Origin: an uncultured Methylococcaceae bacterium
GTDB lineage: Bacteria; Pseudomonadota; Gammaproteobacteria; Methylococcales; Methylomonadaceae
Length of the DNA stretch: 64,000 bases
Reading direction: 5' to 3'
NCBI GenBank assembly: GCA_903859415.1
Contig: CAIOMN010000072.1
Span: forward strand, 1 to 64,000
Below, one piece after another: positions 19,284-28,005 of this stretch (positions are counted from its first letter, which is position 1; every line of letters starts with the position of its first letter). The position numbers were made by a program, and so were the translations under genes. The notes below the pieces were generated by a model, which worked only from the letters and a program-made list of their open reading frames with translations, ran no database searches and was not told the origin of the DNA.

Positions 19284-19616
19284 ATGGAAAGAGGAGATAT
19301 CTACCTGGTTTCACTTGACCCAACGAAAGGGCACGAACAGCAAGGTACTCGCCCTGTCTTGGTCGTATCGCCCGCTGCTTTCAATCGCACAACTCATACA
19401 CCGGTAGTGCTGCCTATAACTGGTGGTGGAAATCATGCCCGTACTAGCGGCTTTTCAGTAACGTTGATGGGAGCAGGAACAACCACAACAGGCGTGATTC
19501 GTTGCGATCAGCCGCGAGCTATCGACCTAAGCGCCCGTAACGCCAAGAAACTGGAAAGAGTGCCTGAAGCCATTATGGATGAAGTGTTAGCGCGTTTGGC
19601 TGTGATCTTCGAATGA
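19284..19616 (+). CDS. mazF: MazF/PemK-family mRNA interferase toxin
   Basis: 110 aa, full family length. It begins MERGDIYLVSLDPTKGHEQQ and has GTRPVLVVSPAAFN, PITGGG and GVIRCDQPRAIDL, the conserved MazF/PemK core with the active-site Arg and the Thr/Ser of the TT(G) strand. It cleaves mRNA at short specific sequences when MazE is lost. It stands at one edge of the type I restriction island, and its 3' end is repeated in damaged form at the other edge. Confidence 0.94.
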   Translation: MERGDIYLVSLDPTKGHEQQGTRPVLVVSPAAFNRTTHTPVVLPITGGGNHARTSGFSVTLMGAGTTTTGVIRCDQPRAIDLSARNAKKLERVPEAIMDEVLARLAVIFE

Positions 19617-19763
19617 AACAAACGACAATAAAAGGCAAGACAACAGCACAATAAACAGTGCTTTTACCAAGATGATTGTCTTTCAACAGACGAAATTTAT
19701 GATTGAAGCTTGGGCCTAGAAAAGCTACAGTCGAGTGTACTTAAAGATTAAATAAGCTCAATG

Positions 19764-19783
19764 CGCAGTGTGCGGCCACTGCG
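19764..19783. repeat. Small GC-rich hairpin in the gap after mazF
   Basis: CGCAGTG and its complement (7 bp, 6-nt loop) lie in the 246-bp gap between mazF and the metallopeptidase gene, which run convergently. It is the only structure I see in that gap. No U-run follows on either strand, so terminator function is doubtful. Confidence 0.35.
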
Positions 19784-19862
19784 TTTGCTGCTTTAATTAA
19801 TGTGTCCCGCGTTACGGATTGATTGGTTGAAGTAAGCCATGTTTTCCAAACCAAACCTACAC

Positions 19863-20606
19863 TTACACAAACCTCACTTCCACACTCTCATTTAAGCGTT
19901 TCCGCCTACTCTCCCAATCGCCCATAACCTTAGCCAACAATTTATAAAACGCCTGACTATGATTGCGTATTTTCAAATGACAAAGTTCATGGGTAATCAC
20001 ATAATCGATACACTCTTTGGGCGCGGCAATCAGTTCAGGGTTTAGCATTATATTGCCTTGGCTGGAACAACTCCCCCAGCGTTTAGGCATCACTCGGAGT
20101 TGAAAGCCTTGATAGTGTTCTATATCCAATTTAGCAACTAACTGCACGCAAACATGGTAACGTTCAGAAAAGATGGTGTGAGCTCTTGACCGTGACCAAT
20201 AGACTAGCAGTGCTTTAATCTTTTTAGGGTTTTCAGGGTTAGCCGTCTCAACCACAATTCGACCATTAATGAGCTTGACGTGTTCTCTTACACCTTCCTT
20301 TATTAATAACCGGTATTGTCGTCCTAAGTAACAATAAGATTCACCCGATACATAGCGTCTTTCTGGCATCATAGGTGGATAGGCTGCAAATTGCAGTTGT
20401 TGTTTAAAAATCCATGACGCCCGTTTTTTAACTTTTTGGGCAATAGCCATAAGGCTTGCCGTCATAGGAGCATCAACAAGCACGTCTCCATTAGGATAAA
20501 CATGAATGGCTAAAGTCTTACGCTCACTGGTTTTAACGGTATAAGTTATCTCAGTCTGACCGAACAAGACTGATTGCTTTCCCCCGTTTAATAAAATCTC
20601 ACTCAT
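19863..20606 (-). CDS. YgjP/WLM-type M48-like metallopeptidase linked to type I RM
   Basis: 247 aa. The zinc motif HELCH (about residue 205) followed by NHSQAFY and WESRRKRLNE is the DUF45/YgjP (WLM) signature, with LRVMPKRWGSCSSQGNIMLN upstream. The start ATG overlaps the hsdR stop in an ATGA arrangement, so it is the last gene of the restriction operon. YgjP-like genes commonly trail hsdR; a role in controlling or turning over the restriction enzyme has been suspected but is not shown. Confidence 0.85.
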   Translation of the reverse strand: MSEILLNGGKQSVLFGQTEITYTVKTSERKTLAIHVYPNGDVLVDAPMTASLMAIAQKVKKRASWIFKQQLQFAAYPPMMPERRYVSGESYCYLGRQYRLLIKEGVREHVKLINGRIVVETANPENPKKIKALLVYWSRSRAHTIFSERYHVCVQLVAKLDIEHYQGFQLRVMPKRWGSCSSQGNIMLNPELIAAPKECIDYVITHELCHLKIRNHSQAFYKLLAKVMGDWESRRKRLNESVEVRFV

Positions 20607-23600
20607 TTACCATCTCTGTATTTTGCTATAGCAAGCACTTGATGAGTGATACGTTCAATAAGATCCAAGTCCATTGCTAATTCATAACGACCTTTCAAAC
20701 TAAAAAGATAGTCTTCAAGCTCATTTAAAATGACATTATTAACATCTGGGTTTTTTGTCCAGTCCCTGATCTTGTGTTCAGAAATAATATCTTCTAGCTT
20801 TAAGGCCGTTTCAGCCGCAAATAGCTCAGGCGTTAAGCCCGGAATATGGTATCCAGTTAGCGGTTCTTTAATCACCCCATAAAAGGCTTTAGCGTCATCA
20901 TGATAGGATAAAATCTCAGGTAGGTCAGAGCTTGATTTACCACGCAGTTCCGCTAGCGTTTTGCGAATGCGCTCTAAATACTCTATATCAGAGAGCCGCT
21001 TTGCTCGGTGCTCGGCGATGGCCTCATCAATCATTTCCGAAAGGCGTTTATACAAAGCCGGATCTTCTTCCATCTTTTCTGTGATGGTCTTTTTTATCCT
21101 TGAAGCAATGGCATCAGCTTTGGCGGCATCACCTTCGATAGCATTAATTTCTTTTTCAAACTCATCAATGGCAAAGACATTCACTGGAGCAATCAATTGT
21201 TTAACCGCATCCGCCCCAATATATTTGTTAACCATATTGCGGATTTGCTGCTCGTAAGATGAATAATCCACCGACTCACCAAAACGCTGCTTGATAGCTT
21301 GTCTAAGATTAAGGAAATACTTTAAATCGACTTTATAGGCCGTGATTTTCTTAACCGGTGTTTCACCCTGAAACTTGGCATTGGCTAAGGCTAATTGCAG
21401 GGTTTTGGCAAATGCTGCTAAACAGTCATAAAATCGCTGCCGCCGGTCTTCTGGCTCTAAATGCAGTTGCATGGCTTCCAAATCCTTTTGATTTACAACC
21501 GCCTTAAATACTTCCCAGACATTGGTATGTCGTTGCGGTAGCAGTTTTATTTCTTCAGTAATATCAGTGAGCGTGCCTTCAATATCTTCTGGATCAAAAC
21601 CTTCATTTTCCAGGGCTGCGTAAGTATCAATCGCTTCATTAAGTTCACCAAAAATTCCCCGATAATCGATAATCAAACCAAAGTCCTTACCTTCAAACAG
21701 GCGATTTACTCGGGCAATGGCTTGCAGGATATTATGCTCTTTAAGGCGTTTATCCAGATAAAGCACAGTGTTTCTGGGCGCATCAAAACCGGTGAGTAGC
21801 TTGTCCACGACTATTAAAATTTCTGGATCGTCAGCGTATTTAAAGGCCTTGATGATGCTTTCCTGATATTTTTCATCATTGCCATATTTCGCCATCATTG
21901 ACTTCCAAAATATCTGTACATCTTCCAGTGTATCTTCATCAACGGACTTATTACCCTCGCGCGTATCAGGGGGCGAGATAATAACTTCCGTTGTGACATC
22001 ACCAAATTCATCAAAGTATTTTTTATAACGCAAAGCCATCGCCTTACTGGACACGGCAAACTGGCCTTTTTTGCCGGTGCCTCTGTAATTGGATTTAAAG
22101 TGTTGACCAATATCGTAAGCAATCTCGGCTAACCGTTGATCAGACTTGCTGAGTTCTTCCTCACGCCGAAATTTCTTCTTTAAATCCGCTTTTTGTTCCG
22201 GTGTTAAGCCTTGGGTAATCCGCTCGAACCATTTATCTATTTGTGCCTGATCGCCATGCAATTCACTCATCCGGCCTTCATACAATAAAGGCGTCACCGC
22301 ACCATCAGCGACCGCTTGATTCATCGTGTATTTATGAATAAAACCGCCAAACTTGGCAGCCGTGGTTTTTTCTTTCTTTAGTAGTGGTGTACCTGTAAAA
22401 CCAATGTAACAGGCATTCGGAAACACATTCTGCATTTTGGCATGAGAAACACCGTATTGTGAGCGATGCGACTCATCCACCAACACAAAGATATTGCTAC
22501 TGGTGTCGCTGATTTTGCGCTTACGACTGGCCGACTCAAACTTGTCGATAATCGTAGTAATGATGCTGGCTTTATTATGGGTAATAAGCTCTAACAAATG
22601 CTCACCGGTTTTAGCTTGCACGACCGACTTACCGCAGGCATGGAAGGTTTTATAAATCTGGTCATCCAGATCAATTCGATCGGTCACCAATACAATTTTG
22701 GGGTTCTGAATAGTCGGTGCCAACACCAACGCTTTCGCTAACATCACCATGGTGAGTGATTTCCCTGAACCTGTGGTATGCCATATCACGCCCCCGGGTC
22801 TTTTTGAATCCCCTTTACGCTGGTTCACTCGGTTTAAGGTCGCTGCAACGGCAAAGTATTGCTGGTATCGACCGATTTTCTTTTCTTTATTGTCAAAGAC
22901 AATGAATTGATAAATCAACTCCAATAACCGTTCTGGCCTCAATAAACTGTGCAATACTTTATCTTGCGGCGAAGGTGTTCGATGACCGGATTGCCAAAGC
23001 GTTTCCATCGCTTGTCGTTGCTGGTCATTACGTTCAGCGAACAAACGGTTTTTAAATTCAAGACTGACCGGTGTATTGATTAGGTCATGTAGGTAACGGT
23101 CTTGTGCCTCGTTATCTTCTTCTTTCCAAAGTGCCCAAAACTTAGCGGGCGTTCCTGTGGTGGCATACAGGGCTTTGTTTTGACTCAGTGATAATAAAAT
23201 CTGTGCATAGGTAAACAGCTCAGGGATTTCATCACCGCGTTGATTACGTAAATGTTGGCTGATGCCTTGCTCAACCGCATCCTTTAAGTCAGGGCGCTTA
23301 CATTCAATCACGACCAATGGAATACCGTTTACAAACAGCACAATATCGGGCCGACGTGTCTGCTTGCTATTGCGGCGCTCTAAAACAAATTCATCACACA
23401 CATGAAAGACATTATTCTCAGGGTGTTTCCAGTCGATGTAATGCAGAGAAAAACTTTTGCTGTAACCGTCAATCGTTTGTTCCAGACTTTTACCCAGCGT
23501 TAATAAATCATAAACCTGTTCGCTGGTCTTCATGAGGCTATCAAAGGGGATACCGACTAATGCTTGTACCGCTTTTTGAATATTACTGTCACTAAATGCA

Positions 23601-23800
23601 GTGACCTGACCTTTAAAAGTAATCGAATTAATCTTTTGCAATTGCTGAGTCAGAATACTTTCCAGCACACATTTAGATGTTCTGCCACCCCGTAAAGCTA
23701 ATTGATCTGCAGGCGTTAAATAAGTAAACCCCAATTTTTCAAGTACTGTCAGTGCGGGTAATAATGAAGATAAATCTTCCAGATAATCATTTATGGGCAT
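20603..23800 (-). CDS. hsdR: Type I restriction enzyme, motor/endonuclease subunit HsdR
   Basis: 1065 aa. The N-terminal nuclease domain has the PD-(D/E)xK residues in RRPDIVLFVNGIPLVVIECK (about 140-160). The SF2 translocase has Walker A TTGSGKSLTM (about 343), DESH (about 445) and motif III GFTGTPLL, with QAIARVNR as motif VI. The C-terminus is the long helical region that docks on HsdM. AAGGAAG 8 nt before the ATG fixes the start. It is separated from hsdS by the three-gene cassette and from the cassette by the tandem RNA genes, an unusual split of the locus. Confidence 0.96.
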   Translation of the reverse strand: MPINDYLEDLSSLLPALTVLEKLGFTYLTPADQLALRGGRTSKCVLESILTQQLQKINSITFKGQVTAFSDSNIQKAVQALVGIPFDSLMKTSEQVYDLLTLGKSLEQTIDGYSKSFSLHYIDWKHPENNVFHVCDEFVLERRNSKQTRRPDIVLFVNGIPLVVIECKRPDLKDAVEQGISQHLRNQRGDEIPELFTYAQILLSLSQNKALYATTGTPAKFWALWKEEDNEAQDRYLHDLINTPVSLEFKNRLFAERNDQQRQAMETLWQSGHRTPSPQDKVLHSLLRPERLLELIYQFIVFDNKEKKIGRYQQYFAVAATLNRVNQRKGDSKRPGGVIWHTTGSGKSLTMVMLAKALVLAPTIQNPKIVLVTDRIDLDDQIYKTFHACGKSVVQAKTGEHLLELITHNKASIITTIIDKFESASRKRKISDTSSNIFVLVDESHRSQYGVSHAKMQNVFPNACYIGFTGTPLLKKEKTTAAKFGGFIHKYTMNQAVADGAVTPLLYEGRMSELHGDQAQIDKWFERITQGLTPEQKADLKKKFRREEELSKSDQRLAEIAYDIGQHFKSNYRGTGKKGQFAVSSKAMALRYKKYFDEFGDVTTEVIISPPDTREGNKSVDEDTLEDVQIFWKSMMAKYGNDEKYQESIIKAFKYADDPEILIVVDKLLTGFDAPRNTVLYLDKRLKEHNILQAIARVNRLFEGKDFGLIIDYRGIFGELNEAIDTYAALENEGFDPEDIEGTLTDITEEIKLLPQRHTNVWEVFKAVVNQKDLEAMQLHLEPEDRRQRFYDCLAAFAKTLQLALANAKFQGETPVKKITAYKVDLKYFLNLRQAIKQRFGESVDYSSYEQQIRNMVNKYIGADAVKQLIAPVNVFAIDEFEKEINAIEGDAAKADAIASRIKKTITEKMEEDPALYKRLSEMIDEAIAEHRAKRLSDIEYLERIRKTLAELRGKSSSDLPEILSYHDDAKAFYGVIKEPLTGYHIPGLTPELFAAETALKLEDIISEHKIRDWTKNPDVNNVILNELEDYLFSLKGRYELAMDLDLIERITHQVLAIAKYRDGK

Positions 23801-23845
23801 GGTGCGCTTCCTTTAGTCGAGCAATTCCGATTGTTTGTTAAAAAC

Positions 23846-23935
23846 TTGCTTAATTGTGTCGTTTAAGTAGAATGGTCATCAACACGCCCCCTTTCGATTT
23901 GCTGTTTTACAGTCAATTGCTTAGGGGCTTTTTTT
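23846..23935 (+). ncRNA. Candidate small RNA A with promoter and terminator hairpin
   Basis: Promoter-like TTGCTT at 23846-23851 and TAGAAT at 23868-23873 (16-nt spacer). The predicted RNA begins near the AACACG at 23881. It folds as an outer stem GCCCC (23886-23890) with GGGGC (23924-23928), enclosing a CTGT-TTT-ACAG hairpin at 23902-23912, then T7 at 23929-23935. Length is about 55 nt. The same layout recurs 210 nt downstream with a changed but paired inner stem, which supports a real structured RNA. It runs divergently from hsdR, 80 nt from its start codon. No known family recognised. Confidence 0.55.
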
Positions 23936-24055
23936 GTCTATTGCTTTTAGCATCGTTATACCTTACAGTGTTTTCAAAGGTTCCCCCTTGATGACAAGAG
24001 CCCAAGGGACTCTCTCCGTAAGGAGTAGTTAAGGGGGTCATCTTTTCATTTACAT

Positions 24056-24146
24056 TTGACAGCGGCTGTAATTTAACTATACTAGATGTCAACACGGCCC
24101 CTTTCGGTTGAACTGCTTCTGCAGTTAAATTGCTTAGGGGTTTTTT
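24056..24146 (+). ncRNA. Candidate small RNA B, tandem paralogue of RNA A
   Basis: A strong promoter, TTGACA at 24056-24061 and TATACT at 24078-24083 with a 16-nt spacer, is followed 7 nt later by AACACGG at 24091, exactly the spacing seen in copy A. The outer stem CCCCT (24098-24102) pairs with AGGGG (24136-24140). The inner stem AACTGC-TTCT-GCAGTT (24111-24126) pairs fully although its bases differ from copy A. T6 at 24141-24146 ends the unit. Between the two copies the loop CTTTCG and the 3' strand AATTGCTTAGGGG are nearly identical, while promoter spacers differ. Confidence 0.6.
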
Positions 24147-24293
24147 ATTGCCTGTTGATTTTGTTATAGGTTATTTCAACGGCTCCGTTCAGATAACAAA
24201 CCCAAAAGGGTTACTATAAATTTAGAAGTAATTGTAAACAGGTCAGTACTTGAAAGTATTCTCAAGACACAGTAATTATGCTGAGAGTCTAGC

Positions 24294-25190
24294 TTAAAAT
24301 AAATTTTTCAAAATCATTTCTAACTCGTTTAGATATAGTATTACCAGTGCACCAAATAAGCTTAAATTTGAGATTGGTAGAATGTCTAGACACTTTATCA
24401 AAAATGATGGGTTTGGTATTTGTTTGTTCCAAACGGATTTTATTGATTCACCATTGATTATGAATGGAATCCAAAATTGCTTCATAAACTCAACGTCAAA
24501 GAAATCGCTATGACCTAAATTATGATAACGACTTTCTACTTCGCTGGTTTGAAAACCAAACCTACCCGATGAACCATATCCCCAACTTAAGGATTTAGCT
24601 AAAACAGGCCAGATATCTTTAGTACCACAGTCATTAATAATACCTCCTTGAGGCAGTCTTGCTAACTTATCCCACCTGAAGGAGTTTTTAATAATCGAGC
24701 CACATAGTAGAAGTCGGTGGATTTTTATGTCTGGATTATCATCAATAATTTTGGAAATTACATAAGTACCATAGCTATGCGCTACTACTATAATTTTATC
24801 TTTTGGGTGGTTGGTTTGAATATTTCTAACTTGCTGTTTAACCCTATTAATAGGAAATCGTCTAAAGATAAAAGGAAACCAAAAGCGAAACGCATCAAAA
24901 TATCCATATCCAATTGTAAAGGTTTTTGTGTCCTTAGTTTCTAACTCTGATTTTAATAATTCCTGCCATGGTGCATAGGTTCTTATTCCATGAATTAACA
25001 CAACTATATTGGCAGGTAACCCGACAACATTAGTAACAATATCTAAAAGTGATTCTGCTAATGACTTTTGACCAGGATCTTGAATAGTATTTAATGCATC
25101 CTTTATTGTCTGTAACTGTAAATTACGAGGAGTATTTGATAGTTTATTTTTTAGATTGCAAACAAATTGTTCAATATCTTTATCAGACAT
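24294..25190 (-). CDS. Alpha/beta hydrolase (lipase-like) of RM-embedded cassette
   Basis: 298 aa from the ATG at 25190, one nucleotide after the previous stop; an in-frame TTG at 25202 is less likely. Oxyanion strand VVLIHGIRTYAPWQ (about 65), nucleophile elbow VAHSYGTYV (Ser near 138), and a candidate catalytic His in YHNLGHSDFF (about 227) form a complete alpha/beta-hydrolase triad layout of the DUF676/PGAP1-like lipase type. A hydrophobic C-terminal segment (about 270-288) could touch the membrane. Residues 1-55 are a separate helical region. Its place in a restriction locus suggests an abortive-infection effector attacking lipids; that is inference. Confidence 0.7.
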   Translation of the reverse strand: MSDKDIEQFVCNLKNKLSNTPRNLQLQTIKDALNTIQDPGQKSLAESLLDIVTNVVGLPANIVVLIHGIRTYAPWQELLKSELETKDTKTFTIGYGYFDAFRFWFPFIFRRFPINRVKQQVRNIQTNHPKDKIIVVAHSYGTYVISKIIDDNPDIKIHRLLLCGSIIKNSFRWDKLARLPQGGIINDCGTKDIWPVLAKSLSWGYGSSGRFGFQTSEVESRYHNLGHSDFFDVEFMKQFWIPFIINGESIKSVWNKQIPNPSFLIKCLDILPISNLSLFGALVILYLNELEMILKNLF

Positions 25191-25191
25191 T

Positions 25192-25566
25192 TTAGCGCGC
25201 AATTAATTGATAAAGAACACTAATATTTTCAGGCTTGACATCTATTAACGTATTATCTTGTCGCCAATCATTAATGGTTGTTGGTACTTCTGTAATGGAC
25301 GAAAAATCACCGATACCACCAAGGTTAGGTGATTCAACTCTAACAATTTTTTTTATAACGCCTCGGTCTACCAATTCATTTAATAATTGAGCAAAAGCAA
25401 GTGTTGTTGAGGGTGACGCTAAATCATATAGGCGCTGCAAAGTAAAAACCTTAGAAGATGGCTTTTCAATATTTTCACTAATGAAGTTTCCAAGGCGAAG
25501 AATGGAATCTCGCTCTTGAGGAAACTTAACTATTAAATTTTCTAAGTTGACTGATGACATATTCAT
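25192..25566 (-). CDS. Small unrecognised protein of RM-embedded cassette
   Basis: 124 aa, soluble, no signal peptide. A GAGGAA Shine-Dalgarno 5 nt before the ATG supports the start, which lies 41 nt inside the preceding gene. The region VFTLQRLYDLASPSTTLAFAQLLNELVDRGVIKKIVRV has the pattern of a winged helix: three helices then a beta wing. It could be a sensor, adaptor or repressor for the hydrolase that follows directly. I do not recognise a named family. Confidence 0.6.
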   Translation of the reverse strand: MNMSSVNLENLIVKFPQERDSILRLGNFISENIEKPSSKVFTLQRLYDLASPSTTLAFAQLLNELVDRGVIKKIVRVESPNLGGIGDFSSITEVPTTINDWRQDNTLIDVKPENISVLYQLIAR

Positions 25567-26560
25567 AATTTTCCTCGCTAGAATGAGGAGTTATTGCAAA
25601 TTCATTCAATTCACCAGAAATTACTGTATGAATTTCATTAGAGGGTATACTTTCGCCTTGTATAATTTTAAACCAAATATTGTGCGTTTCACAGTGCGCA
25701 TCGTGATTAGAAAAAGTTTCCATACAATCATTTGCTCCAACATCATCAAAAAGATTTTCACTCTGTGAGCCTGTCGCTGCTTTTATTATTGTGCCGACAT
25801 CGTTTCTCTGAGTTATGCTACTAAACTTTATTACATCATTTAGTGTGCATCTATTTTTCCAAAGATAATCCTTAACACGATTTAAATAGATTTCTGAAAA
25901 ATAACTTCTAGGGAATATGTCACCAATTAAACCCCATATACTATCGACATTATTTTTATAGGATTTACTTTCTTGAGATGCAATACGTATTTCAAGATCA
26001 CCATTAACACGGAGTGTAATAACATTAACTACTCTTTCCCGAACTTTTTTATATGTTCTATTTATAGTGTCATCAGCGTCAATTCTTTCCCCGACAAATT
26101 TTTCCGAAATGCGTGACTCAATGATTTTAATTACTATCCCTTTTAAAGAACCATTTACATTATTTTCGAAACGAATATCAACAATTGTCGGAGACACTGG
26201 TTGCTCAAGAATCTTGGGTTCTTTAAGAATATCCAATAATTCTATTTCAGCCAAAACTCTCTGAATACGCTCCTTATTTAGCAGTTCGCTAATTTTATCT
26301 TCACTCAAACATTTATACAGAAAAACATGTTGCCTTCCATATTCTTCAGATGTCCGCAGAAAATTTATTAAGTCCTTAATATCAAGTTGGTGCTTATCCA
26401 ATGCAGGTAAAAGTCTTTCGGATCGTAACTGCTCCCAACTCGAAGCAGAATGATGTAGTCCTTTGTCTTTTAAAAAATTGCTGACGGCAGACAAAGTTGT
26501 TGTTTCTTGCAGTAATTTTATGATTAACGATACGTTGGAGTTTTGTTCCATCTGTTCCAT
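25526..26560 (-). CDS. Unrecognised 344-aa protein, first gene of RM-embedded cassette
   Basis: 344 aa, soluble and mixed alpha/beta, no signal peptide or membrane helix. The N-terminal 120 residues are helical (LLQETTTLSAVSNFLKDKGL, then SEDKISELLNKERIQRVLAE). The middle (about 125-200) looks beta-rich and alternates charged and hydrophobic residues (GSLKGIVIKIIESRI, VRERVVNVITLRVNGDLEIR). No ATPase, nuclease or protease motif is visible. It overlaps the next gene by 41 nt, implying one translated unit with the small protein and hydrolase. The AT-rich codon use differs from the flanking hsd genes. A sensor role is a guess from position only. Confidence 0.65.
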   Translation of the reverse strand: MEQMEQNSNVSLIIKLLQETTTLSAVSNFLKDKGLHHSASSWEQLRSERLLPALDKHQLDIKDLINFLRTSEEYGRQHVFLYKCLSEDKISELLNKERIQRVLAEIELLDILKEPKILEQPVSPTIVDIRFENNVNGSLKGIVIKIIESRISEKFVGERIDADDTINRTYKKVRERVVNVITLRVNGDLEIRIASQESKSYKNNVDSIWGLIGDIFPRSYFSEIYLNRVKDYLWKNRCTLNDVIKFSSITQRNDVGTIIKAATGSQSENLFDDVGANDCMETFSNHDAHCETHNIWFKIIQGESIPSNEIHTVISGELNEFAITPHSSEENYEYVISQLRKFNS

Positions 26561-26619
26561 TCTGTTATTTATTTCAGTAAGTTATAAGCACTTTGTTTAT
26601 ATGACAAAACTATGGGTAT

Positions 26620-26625
26620 ATTATA
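26620..26625 (-). promoter_or_regulatory. Candidate -10 element for the three-gene cassette
   Basis: A perfect TATAAT on the minus strand, 60 nt before the start of the 344-aa gene, in the 246-bp AT-rich gap after hsdS. No good -35 is seen at 16-18 nt. It suggests that the cassette can be transcribed apart from hsdMS. I see nothing else in this gap. Confidence 0.35.
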
Positions 26626-26806
26626 GTCCTTGGTTTGTTCATTTTTATTATTAATTGTTAAAGTGTTGATACCAGTACTTACGATGTATATTCACAAAAG
26701 GTAATTTTTATAGCACATCAATTAAATTCAAGGTCTACAGCCATTCTGAATGATAATTCTACAGTGATAATAATTAACTATTATAAATCACATGGTTCTT
26801 CCATCG

Positions 26807-27964
26807 TCATACTGCAACTCTAACTTTACCTGTCAATAGTTGCTGCATCAGGGCTTTTTTCTGTTTCTTTAGTGCGGTAAGTTGGTTTTGGTGGATGGTT
26901 ATTTCGTTGTCGGCAATGGTGAGGATAATGGCGATTTTTTGTTGCTCTTCTGATGAAGGAATTTTGATGTTAACAATTTCAATGTCTTTTTTTTGTATGT
27001 TAGGTAAGCCTGAACCAACTCGAAGTTTCATAATGTCCACTTCAATACTTTTTAAAAATTGATACAAATAAGCCTTATTGACTGTCAAGTTTTTCAATGT
27101 ATAACAATGACCACCACACCAAAATTGTTGTGTAATATAGTTTACAAAACCACAAGAGTTACCGCCTTCACTTATAGTGATTGTATTCGCTTCAGTATTA
27201 AATTTATCGGTAAAACCAGATGGGCTAACTCCTCCATTTAATGCTGGGTAATCACCAGTTTTAGTAAGTTCAATTTTATTAAGTTGTTCGCCTTTAAAAA
27301 TTGAACAAACATTTTTTAAGTACGTGTGTTTCCATTCTTGATCAAAACAAGGAAACCGTTGCTTCCCAGTTAGAAGCTGTTGCATCAAGGCTTTTTTACG
27401 CTTTTGCTTAGCGGCAATTAACGCTTCCAACTTATCAATGGCTTTGTCCCAAGTGGATAGAATTTGTGCGATTTTATCTTCTTCTTCTCTTGATGATGCT
27501 GAAATTAAAGGTAACTCAGCTAAGATGGCTGTATTCATATTAGGCATTGTTTGCCCGACCGCATTATGTTCAAGCCATGTTTTAACCATATTTCTTTGTA
27601 AAATATAGCTAAGAAAAATTGGACTGTGATTTTTAGATGGACGTGCTTTTAAACAACCGGTTCCACATAGACTCCCTTCTGATTTTTCATCTATTAATGC
27701 AAAACGGGTTACATCACCTCTCCTACTAAACAATAGATCCCCAGCGAGTAATTGATGTTTCTTTAAATCTTCAGCTCTTTGTATAGTTATTTTCGCGGCT
27801 TTTGAAGCATCTACTCGACAATTTATAATATCTTTTGGCATAACTACTGTTACACCTATTTCTTGATATTCATGCGCATGAAGTTGACTACCGAAAGGGC
27901 CTGTTTGCAAATGTCCTTCACAAACTTTTCCTAGGGTTGTAAGTTTCCAGTCTTCAGGCAACAT
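26807..27964 (-). CDS. hsdS: Type I restriction enzyme specificity subunit HsdS
   Basis: 385 aa with two target-recognition domains, about residues 1-160 and 205-345, each followed by a conserved helix. The two helices carry the near-identical motifs KRKKALMQQLLTGK (about 185-198) and KQKKALMQQLLTGK (about 367-380), the central and C-terminal repeats that clamp two HsdM subunits. TRD1 begins MLPEDWKLTTLGKVCEG. The gene starts 42 nt after hsdM. It sets the DNA sequence recognised by the restriction-modification complex. Confidence 0.95.
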   Translation of the reverse strand: MLPEDWKLTTLGKVCEGHLQTGPFGSQLHAHEYQEIGVTVVMPKDIINCRVDASKAAKITIQRAEDLKKHQLLAGDLLFSRRGDVTRFALIDEKSEGSLCGTGCLKARPSKNHSPIFLSYILQRNMVKTWLEHNAVGQTMPNMNTAILAELPLISASSREEEDKIAQILSTWDKAIDKLEALIAAKQKRKKALMQQLLTGKQRFPCFDQEWKHTYLKNVCSIFKGEQLNKIELTKTGDYPALNGGVSPSGFTDKFNTEANTITISEGGNSCGFVNYITQQFWCGGHCYTLKNLTVNKAYLYQFLKSIEVDIMKLRVGSGLPNIQKKDIEIVNIKIPSSEEQQKIAIILTIADNEITIHQNQLTALKKQKKALMQQLLTGKVRVAV

Positions 27965-28005
27965 AATCTAACTCCTGCAATTTTATAAAAAGAAGTGCCT
28001 GTATG

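Larger units (their letters stand above)
23846..24231 (+). repeat. Tandem duplication carrying the two RNA genes, in the hsdR-cassette gap
   Basis: The 493-bp gap 23801-24293 contains two related units of about 175-210 bp. Beyond each T-run both units share weaker similarity: AAGG..CCTT in A corresponds to AACGG..CCGTT in B, and GAGCCC-AA-GGGACTC in A corresponds to AACCC-AAAA-GGGTT in B (24210-24223). These again look like stems whose bases changed together. Unit A also has GATGAC (23990-23995) facing GTCATC (24037-24042) before TTTT. Nothing protein-coding is supported here. Confidence 0.5.

Noticed and set aside
19617..19862. Attachment site or tRNA remnant at the edge of the RM island
   Set aside because: No tRNA-like sequence and no integrase nearby; only a 7-bp hairpin is seen.
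23846..24151. CRISPR or type III toxin-antitoxin RNA array
   Set aside because: Only two copies, spaced about 210 bp with related rather than unique sequence between them; no cas genes and no ToxN-like gene on the plus strand downstream.
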